Positions 56,001 to 64,000 of a stretch of 64,000 nucleotides of DNA are shown in pieces. Position numbers and translations under genes: made by a program. The notes under the pieces were generated by a model. That model ran no database searches. It was not told the origin of the DNA and saw only the letters and a program-made list of their open reading frames with translations. This DNA comes from Zeugodacus cucurbitae (Eukaryota; Arthropoda; Insecta; Diptera; Tephritidae). The stretch covers positions 54,665,732 through 54,729,731 of the forward strand of contig NC_071668.1 of assembly GCF_028554725.1 (NCBI RefSeq), in the 5' to 3' direction. The stretch's first letter is position 1. Every line of letters starts with the position of its first letter.

Positions 56001-58607
56001 AGGTAGGTTGGAATCGAGCAACCGCCAACGGCGCGTAATTCGTTGATTACATTTGTAACTCATTTACAATTGCGTATACGCCGTGTGCAATTTAACCTAC
56101 AAAGCGTTGTGCTCAGCACTCGCCTCACGCTCGCTTTCCTTTCCAGTGTGTGCGCGCCATTTTCATTGCGCGTATGCTCAGGCGTCACCTGTATGGCAAA
56201 TGAATGAGTTAACGGTACAAATGAATGTAGCATTAACAATTGAGCGCAAAATATATAGAACGTTGCCAGCTTTGATGTGTGTGTGAGCATGTGAATGAAG
56301 TGAGCGACTACAAGCTCCACTTCAATACATTTCTACAGTAGTATATAGCAAACAGTTTTAGCACACGTCTAAAGCATTTCTAAATGGATAATGCTGTCTG
56401 ACTGCGGCTAAATTCTCGTTGATTTAAGGGAGACCATAACCTTTTGGCTGCTGCAGGCGCTAGTTAATTTAAAAATTGTTTAAGGGAAATAGTTTACGAT
56501 TACTAGAAAGTGAGCTATAGCAAATCAAGAGTAGGTATTTGTTCCTACAATAATCTATGTCTGAGAAGACTCTACATAAGACTTATTTCTTCCCTCATAC
56601 ACAAGGCAAAATTAGACTATCAATTTCAACTTATGCGATGAACGAGCTTTTCGTCACTTTCGTACGTAAAATCAAACAGTGAATGTAATTTAAACTTTCA
56701 CTGAAGACGTCGATAGTCTTATTGGAATACTTCAACCTTGGCTAAAATCATGAAAATAAAGATACCATTAATGTTGTCAAAAGGTATATACAAGTAACAT
56801 GATATTTAATTGGAAACAGGTCTGCAAAGGAAAATGTGTAAGGCTACTGACTTATAGAAGTTATTCGAAAATGGTATGATAGTATCAGCTGGCGTTTTTT
56901 CGAGTCATACTTATCCAAATTTTCATCTCGATATAGAATTAATAAGGGATTAAAGAGATGTTACCACATTTCGAAATTTTTTTAATTTATCTAACTTTAA
57001 GTTCATATCTTAAAAGTCCACTTCATCAATTAATAATTAAATTTTAAGATTCGCTAATATCATTTCAACAAGAGTAGTCCATAGTATGGTGCAAAAAGTC
57101 TTACGAGAGCTCAATGGATGAAAAAGCCTCAAAGCTCTTCCTAAGGTTTAATGTTAAGGTAAAAGGTTTTAATAGGGTTGTGTTTTTGATATTGTAACTG
57201 CGATATTTTTAACTAAGTCTTTTTGAGTTGTGGCTGTACCACACTTATAATATTAACTTAAATAAAACACAAACAAACATTTTTCACAACTGTTTCTTTA
57301 CGGAATTTGAAGATATTCTCCGACAGAAAATAAAGCTCTGATGATATTAACTCTATGCAACTGAATAATAAAATTTAGTTTCCACTGTTTTGAATGACAA
57401 CATTAAATAGTTAAATAAGACTTGGTGGGTCAGAAAAATATCTGCATTTATTTTTGAAAGAACTTCACTATGGAATCATATACTTTAATTGGGATAAAAG
57501 ATATATTGACAGTATTACAAGCAGAAACTGTGAAAACGGTAATTAAAGTAAAAATATAATCTCTGCGGGAGAAGCAGTTCATATTATCATTTTATATTCT
57601 CTCGATATATTTCCAGATATTCTTATATTTATATTCAGAAAATTACTTGATAAAACTTGAAACAACGAATAAATAAATATATTTTAAAAATAGATAATTC
57701 AATCTCATATGTACATACATACAAGCATAAGTCATTTAAAGAACGTCACTTCTGTTCATTGCTATAAAAAATAATAAAAATGCCATGCCACTTTGAGCAT
57801 ATCACTACCGACACATAATTTTTCATTGACATCCTGTGGCGCGAACGTCTGACATACGCATCAAACTGACAATTTGTGTATTTAATGTGGCAGAAAGTGA
57901 AGGTGTCTGTGGCGGCATATAACTTTTCTTTATTATTTTTCATAAAAAAAAATGCAATTTTTGCTATGAATCACATATATTTGTACATTTGAGAATGCAT
58001 ATCAAAAGAGAGGTGACCTTGTGATCTTTAAAAGCGAAAAATATGAAAATCATATCAATAGTATAGAAAGTAGTATCAAAATGATTCGCATCAAAATCGC
58101 ACCAAATACGAAAATTATGCCGAACATAAATGTCAAGCACAGGTTTTTACTTTATCGCTAACTGTTAAAAAAACAATATCTAGAAAAAAATCCCTCATAC
58201 TTATCCATCAAATCATCGGTACTACTGTGTATGCTCATTCTTGCTCGGGAATTTTAACTTTTAATGGACTTAGTGTGACTCTATACGTTTGGAAATCTAT
58301 CACTGGAAGTAATGTACACTGTCTGCCAATATCTGTCTATCATCTCCATAACTAATGCCATACTTTTTGGGCTTGTGGCGCATGATCACTCCTATTACGG
58401 TGTAAAACATCTACACCTGGTTCCTAACTTGAAAGCTTCAACTGGGGCGGAGTCGGGGTCGAAAGAACTTGAGTATTAAATAAATAAGAACAAGAATAGA
58501 GAGAATGTGATATCTGCATACTGAAAACATATTTATGGTATCACGAGATGTATAATACAAATACTAATTGATTTCGAATTATATCCATCAGAGTAAAAGT
58601 GGTATAT

Positions 58608-59743
58608 TTTTATACTCTCGCAGCAAAGTTGCTACGAGAGTATTATAGTTTTGTCCACATAACGGTTGGTTGTAAGTCCTAAAACTAAACGAGTTAGATA
58701 TAGGGTTATATATATCAAAATGATCAGAGTGACGAGAAAAGTTCAAATCCGGATGTCTGTCTGTCCGACCGTCTGTCCGTCCGTCCGTGAAGCTGTAACT
58801 TCAGTAAAAATTGAGATATCTTAATGAAACACAAAATGGCGAAAACCGAAAACACATAAAGTGCCATAACTAAGCCATAATTAAAGCTATGGAAATAAAA
58901 TTTGGTATGAAGGATCGCACTATGAAGAGGCATATTTGGATGTAATTTTTTTGGGGAAGTGGGCGTGGCCCCGCCCCCAAATAGGTTTTTTGTATATATC
59001 TCGCAAACCAATAGAGCTATATAAACCAAACTTTCTGCAGTCGTTTTTTTAGTTACTTCTTAATACAGTCCTAAAATGAAAGAAATCGGATAATAACCAC
59101 GCCCACCTCCCATGCAAAGGTTAGGCTGAAAATTACTAAAAGTGGGTTAGCTCACTAAACAAAAACGTCAGAAACACTAAATTTCACATAGGAAATGGCA
59201 GATAGAAGCTACACTCATATTTTTTTACAAAATGGAAAATGGGCGTGGTGTCGCCCACTTATGGGTCAAAAACCATATCTCATACTCGACCGATTTCAAT
59301 GAAACTTGGTTTGTAATAGTTTCCTTACATCCCAATGATATGTTGTGAAAATAGGCCAAATCGCTTCACAACCACGCCAACTTCCTATTTACCAGAACTT
59401 TGAAGACGATCTGAATCGTTAACTTTACAATGTTTAAAGTAAGCACTAGTGAAGATATCGTTGCAGAACTTTGCACAAATACTACGTTTATAGTGTGGCA
59501 GCCCCATTCTAAAAATCACCGAAATCGGACCATAGGTTTTTAAGGCCCCATATATCGAACACGAGGACCTCGGTGCTTCTAACCTAATATTATGGTTTCC
59601 AACTTTCAATGGACTCTATACAATATATATGACGAATATGTGGGTCAAATTGTGTATTATATAATATAAATAAAGTTAAATAAATAAATTGCGAGAGTAT
59701 AAAATATTCGGTTACACCCGAACTTAGCCCTTCCTTTCTTGTT
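58608..59743 (+). mobile_element. DINE-like non-autonomous element, copy 2 (longer)
   Basis: A 1.14-kb element opens with a perfect-stem hairpin (ATACTCTCG, loop, CGAGAGTAT, 58612-58642). A GTCTGTCCGTCC microrepeat follows near 58755-58790. The body alternates GGGCGTGGCCCCGCCCCC and ACCACGCCCACC blocks with AGATATC/CGAGATAT words. It ends GCGAGAGTATAAAATATTCG and CCCGAACTTAGCCCTTCCTT. Copy 1 at 41.8 kb is the reverse orientation. No coding frame. I recall this family as widespread in higher flies. The Helentron/DINE link is by structure only. Confidence 0.8.
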
Positions 59744-62030
59744 CTATTTTTATTATATGATAAATCTTCTTAAGTATGCAATGTTGTCCCCTCAGTGATG
59801 CTTTATTCTAACGATTAAACCGCTAAGTATTATTGTACTACAAAATCTTTATAAATCAAAGCTTTTAAGAGCTTTTGCATGAATTAGTCATTAAAACCAT
59901 TATTTCAATCTAATATAACCAAAGGCAACATACTATTGCGGTTATTTATTATTGAATAGCAATATATTTCCTTTGAAGATTTAAATTAATAGCGTCCGTT
60001 AACTGAATTATTAATGACTGTGGTCTGTGCTAATAAGTTCAATAAGCGTGTATTCCGAAATTATTTCATTCAAATATTCTGTTGTCTTTCACTTCATTTG
60101 TTCAGGTTTGGCAATCAGTTGCATGATTGCAATTATTTATGCATTTCCAAGAGAGCTTATTTTCAACATTGCCAACGAGCTTTAGGTTGACCTCTTCAAT
60201 TATTCAGCATTGTTGAATGGCAAAGATTTTCATAAAACCGTAAACTTAAAGAACTCTTATTACATATGTATATATATCTGCATATTTGGTGCACTGGCAA
60301 AGCTCACTGATTTGACCTTGCGACAAAAGTGTGCATTAAAAGATTTCTCGGGGCATTCACATACATATGTACATTTGTGGCAATGTGGTTAAAATGCGAG
60401 ATTAGCTGCCTTTGTATCGGTGAAACTGTGTCGACGCAGAGATTTCAGTTACATGTATATATGTATGTGTGTATGTGTGCTCAAAGTGGTTATTTACTTA
60501 TTTAAATGTATGTATGCGTTCTTCCATCTGACTAGTTATGCATATTCATATACATATGTACAATTATGCAGCTGTGTTTGTGCATTTTAAGCTGAGCAAT
60601 ATTAATAGCTTACACAACTGGCCCAAGGTAAGCAAAACAACAATAACAACAAGAACAAAGGGAAATAAGTGTTACATGCATTAAGCAACAGAATTGTGTT
60701 TGTAAATGAAATACACAAATACACTTGCTTCATTGTGTAAGTGCAAATGTGCTTGTGGTAGAGGATTTGCACAAAAACAAAAACAAGCACAAGCAATGCA
60801 AAAATTGGTTTACAGTTGTTGCGGTTGCTTTTGTCTTTTTTGGCGTTGCGATTTTCATGCGCCATTGCAGTGTCATATAATTACGCGCCAAGCACACACT
60901 GATACACTCATAACCATATATGTCCTACTGATACATACATATGTATGTATGTGTTATGGCTGTTAACATGTGTTGCATTTAATTATGCAACGGTAATGGC
61001 AATGCTGTGCAATTGCGGTTGAATGCGTTCACTCAACCTATATATTTAAGTAGATGGCGATTTCCAGGATTACTTAAGGCAATGAGAACATTTTTTATAA
61101 TTTTTAAAAAATACATATGTGTGTGAATAAATATGTTGAAATGAGCAGCAAAACAGGTTTAAACGAAATAAATAATGATTTCTTATCAAAAATATAAATT
61201 AAAAATTATCAGAGCAGCCACAAAAGATATATGCGACTCAATGGTGTCTTACCCTTAAAATACTTTTTTATACATTAATACAGGGTTGGTTAAGGTAAAA
61301 ACAATACTAAAATTTTTGAAGTATTCGATTAGGTTTCCAAGAAGGAAGACTTTCACAAAAATATACTTGTACAGATTTTTGGTTTATATATCTACACATT
61401 TAGGACCAATTCATGACTATTGTTGTTTAAAATTCGTTAAAATTGTTGTTCGAAAGAACAGCTCTCTTTCTTAACAAAAATACTCAATCCATAATTTGTT
61501 GGGTAAAGTTTCCCAGATACTCATGGTAAGTGAGGATAAGTAACTTCACTCAAATCAATATTGAATCTCTCCAAAGGCTTTGAAAAATATTTACCGAATA
61601 TTTATTCGGAGGATTGTTTAAGTCATTAAACAACGTTGACATCGTGTTCACTCCCTGAACTCCCGAAACTAACTGTTCGTATGTATCGTTTTTCAAGGCA
61701 ACATCATCCCTGTAAGATCATTGTATTTGATTGTTTTTGATCTCAGCTGTTACTTTTCCAAATGCTGTATAAATAAATAATTGATGAAATTATAGAACCT
61801 CCCTTGATTTACAACAACAAAAAAGTTTAAAATATCTTTGGAAAATCAATTATATTTTTCAGTGAATTCAGGGCCTTGTATGAGTTCAACAATACTGTGA
61901 ACTAAGTACCCAAAGGTCACTTTGAAAAAAAATTTTATTTATATTTTGCAGATTCTGAGTTGACTATAGTTAGAGTAACTTGGTGTTTAAAGACTAAGCT
62001 AGGGTAGTCGATGATATCAAATAAGTCAAA
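59744..62030. other. Non-coding stretch
   Basis: No gene is supported. It contains ATACATATGTA-type words near 60350-60560 and 60940, and a CAACAAC part near 60640. Confidence 0.4.
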
Positions 62031-62600
62031 TAAGTTTTCGGAAATTTGAGGCAATAAACTTCTTTCAACGAACAATCCAATCATCGAAACACTTTTTAAA
62101 GCTATATTACGGTATGGCCTTCAGTTCTCGTTGCGAATTGGTTTTGATGTCTTCAATGCTCTCAAAACGGGTTCTACGAAGTGTAAATTAGAGTTTTGGA
62201 AACAGGAAAAAGTCACACGGAGTCATATTTAGAGAGTACGGTGTTTGTTCGATGATATTTGTTGAATTTTTGTTCAAAAACTCGTGCACAATGAACGCTT
62301 TATGCGCTGGTGCACTATTGATTTTCCAGCACCATTTCCTTTATTTTGTAGACGTTTTCTTCAGTTAAAGAGGTCGAAGGCCGTCAGGCCGTCCTGAACG
62401 TGACAAATCGTTCACTTCTTCTTGCCCCTCTTTGAACGATTTATACCAAAACTGTAGTTTTCGACATCGTTGAATCACCAAATGTTTTTTCAACGTTTTG
62501 GCACAAGAAATTTCGTTTGAAATACAAAATTTCACACAAACTCTTTGTTCAATATTTTTATCCATAGTGAGCGAATCGTATAAAGAGGATCATCTAAGTC
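62030..62600 (-). pseudogene. Mariner transposase relic, centre deleted
   Basis: The minus strand starts with a mariner-type N-terminus (MDKNIEQRVCVKFCISNEIS, then YKSFKEGQEEVNDLSRSGRP), the helix-turn-helix region. It then jumps to APAHKAFIVHEFL, TPYSLNMTPCDFFLFPKL, RTRFESIEDIKTNSQRELKA and CFDDWIVR, the C-terminal third. The middle with the first catalytic Asp is absent, and the second catalytic Asp position is Asn/Ser. Stops interrupt it. This is the opposite kind of deletion from the element at 26.8 kb. Confidence 0.8.
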
Positions 62601-64000
62601 AAGTGACTTGACATTGGTTGTCGGTTTTTTATAGGAATACAGACAGCTAATAATCGATACTGATGAAACAGCAGGGTCTGTTCGATATAAAAGCGTCTAC
62701 GAGATAAGACCGAAGACCTGGGTTCAAAAAAGTGTTTCAAAAGTTCATAAAATTTTCAAATTTCTCTACATTAAGCGCTGTTGTGGTATTTATATGACCG
62801 ATATTCTATTGAAATACGTATTAAAATAATTTTAAAACTAGAGATATCAAAATATGATCATAAATAATTTTCATTACTTACTTCTTTCTTCAATATTTAA
62901 TAATTAATATTTTTAATAAATATAAGTTCTTTGAATCAAAAAATGCTCTCATTCAACTTTTAGATTCTATAATGGATAAAACTGTTATGAAACCATAGAT
63001 TTGTTTCATTTTGTGCGCTGAAATTTGTGGTTTAGACAAGTCACTTAATATACTATAATAAAAGGTATCCACAATTTTTATTTCTAGCCCTTTTCTTCTA
63101 ATTAATACATCTAATATCGCTCGATTATCTATGTACATTTCCTAACATAATTTCATACTCTGCAAATTATACGCAATCCTGGAAGCACCCATTGCCATTT
63201 ACATACATATATGTTTTTGTTGTATATATTGCAGCCACATTCTCGGTATTATTTTGAATTATGCTGTCGCATATAATTATTTTCGTTGTGCGCTTTTAGG
63301 CGCTGTCGCCGTTAGCGGCTGCTGCTCATTTTGTCATTTTGCTCTCGTTGATTATGATTATGGCATCATTTTAAATATTATCAAATGATTATCATTATTA
63401 TTATTATATTGCGGCAAATATGCAACAACAAAAACAACAATTTGCAACAATATACAACAACAACAATAATAAACCGGCAAATGTAGTCAGGCGCTTAATG
63501 CGAGAGTATAAAAACACACAATTACGACACTTATTGAAATTGTTAGCAATCAGCAGTTAAATGTCATTTTGTTATTTAACACAAACAAATGCTCTGTTTT
63601 GACGCCATTCGCCAAACACTAAAAGTTTTAACAATTATGCAAATGCGGCAGCGGATCCTCATGTGGGAATTTGTGCGCACAGCAGCAATGTAATATTTTA
63701 TATATGTAATCAACAGCTTATGTTTGCACTATTTTAACCCTTGAGTGGGCATATTTTGTGGAAGGGCATATATATGTATTTTTAGTGCTCATAACATATA
63801 CCTCTTTTGTGGAAATTGGGTGTGTAATGCGTACGTGTCGTTATGTTATTCATAGAATAATTTATTCATTTTCAATATTTTCAAAGTTTATCTTTATTAA
63901 TAGGTGCAGGAATCGTCCGGAAATTAGTTTATTGTGATGAAAGCCTAAATATTTTATGGAAACTATCTTATAGACAGGCTGAAAATTTCGCAATATTTTA
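62601..64000. other. AT-rich non-coding stretch to the window edge
   Basis: No exon is recognised. GC-richer words (GGCGCTGTCGCCGTTAGCGG) lie near 63298 and CAACAA-rich sequence near 63420-63470. The missing second half of DIP Ig3 is not seen here. Confidence 0.4.

Larger units (their letters stand above)
54791..58607 (+). other. DIP intron or intergenic, with simple repeats
   Basis: No exon is recognised. A GTT-rich block at 55600-55860 and a CATA repeat at 55972-56000 generate low-complexity frames. A GC-richer part at 56040-56330 looks single-copy. The rest is AT-rich. Confidence 0.4.

Noticed and set aside
55653..56046. Frames with poly-Cys/Val and His-Thr-Tyr runs
   Set aside because: They come from GTT and CATA simple repeats.
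58735..58755. GTTCAAATCC as a tRNA B box
   Set aside because: No cloverleaf can be formed around it, and the sequence is inside the DINE-like repeat.

Overview
This window is eukaryotic, AT-rich and intron- and transposon-dominated, and it looks like a higher dipteran insect. A tephritid fruit fly is my best guess. The reasons are insect-type neuronal immunoglobulin (Ig) exons, a rosa-type (DD41D) mariner family first known from Ceratitis, mariner/Tc1/pogo/hAT/Helitron relics, LINEs with a CCTAAC-like tail, and CA/GTT/CATA simple repeats. The species assignment is inference. I found no bacterial-style operons, tRNA or rRNA genes, CRISPR array or virus.

The one host gene I can support lies on the + strand from about 41.6 to 52.8 kb and continues past the right edge. 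It is a member of the Dpr-interacting protein (DIP) family of neuronal cell-surface Ig proteins, and DIP-theta is my best paralogue guess. Five exons (41641-41744, 44672-44879, 45422-45577, 48219-48347, 52633-52770) join in a consistent reading frame. They encode Ig1, Ig2 and the first half of Ig3. A sixth candidate, a 45-nt exon at 40579-40623, fits in frame just upstream. The start codon and signal peptide, the second half of Ig3 and the C-terminus are not identified here.

Left part (0-40 kb): no coding exon could be supported. It holds a 351-bp retroposon with a perfect 14-bp target duplication (2.7-3.05 kb), several LINE 3' ends with RNase H and zinc-knuckle remnants (5.0, 7.8, 12.1, 29.0 and 34.2 kb), a mariner relic with matching terminal repeats (13.9 kb), MITEs (9.8, 16.9, 17.3, 18.2, 18.5 kb), three fragments of a second LINE family (19.1, 22.3, 36.5 kb), a Helitron with a helicase remnant (23.5 kb), a rosa-type mariner with an intact 236-codon frame (26.8 kb), and a decayed second copy of that mariner split by a LINE-derived insertion (31.7-32.9 kb). 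A GC-rich, promoter- or 5'UTR-like stretch is at about 7.1-7.65 kb.

Right part (41-64 kb): the DIP introns are full of mobile DNA. They hold a DINE-like element (41.8 kb) and an oppositely oriented second copy (58.6 kb), LINE remnants (42.9, 46.8, 47.3 kb), a TATTCG-rich MITE 31 bp past an exon donor (44.9 kb), a hAT relic with its 3' terminal repeat (49.8-51.0 kb), a pogo-like MITE (52.9 kb), Tc1 and mariner relics (53.5 and 54.5 kb) and an internally deleted mariner (62 kb). I did not find a wholly new biological system. The best leads are the HTH-deleted mariner frame, the recurrent LINE-tailed composite repeat, the candidate DIP micro-exon, and the inverted DINE-like pair that brackets DIP exons.
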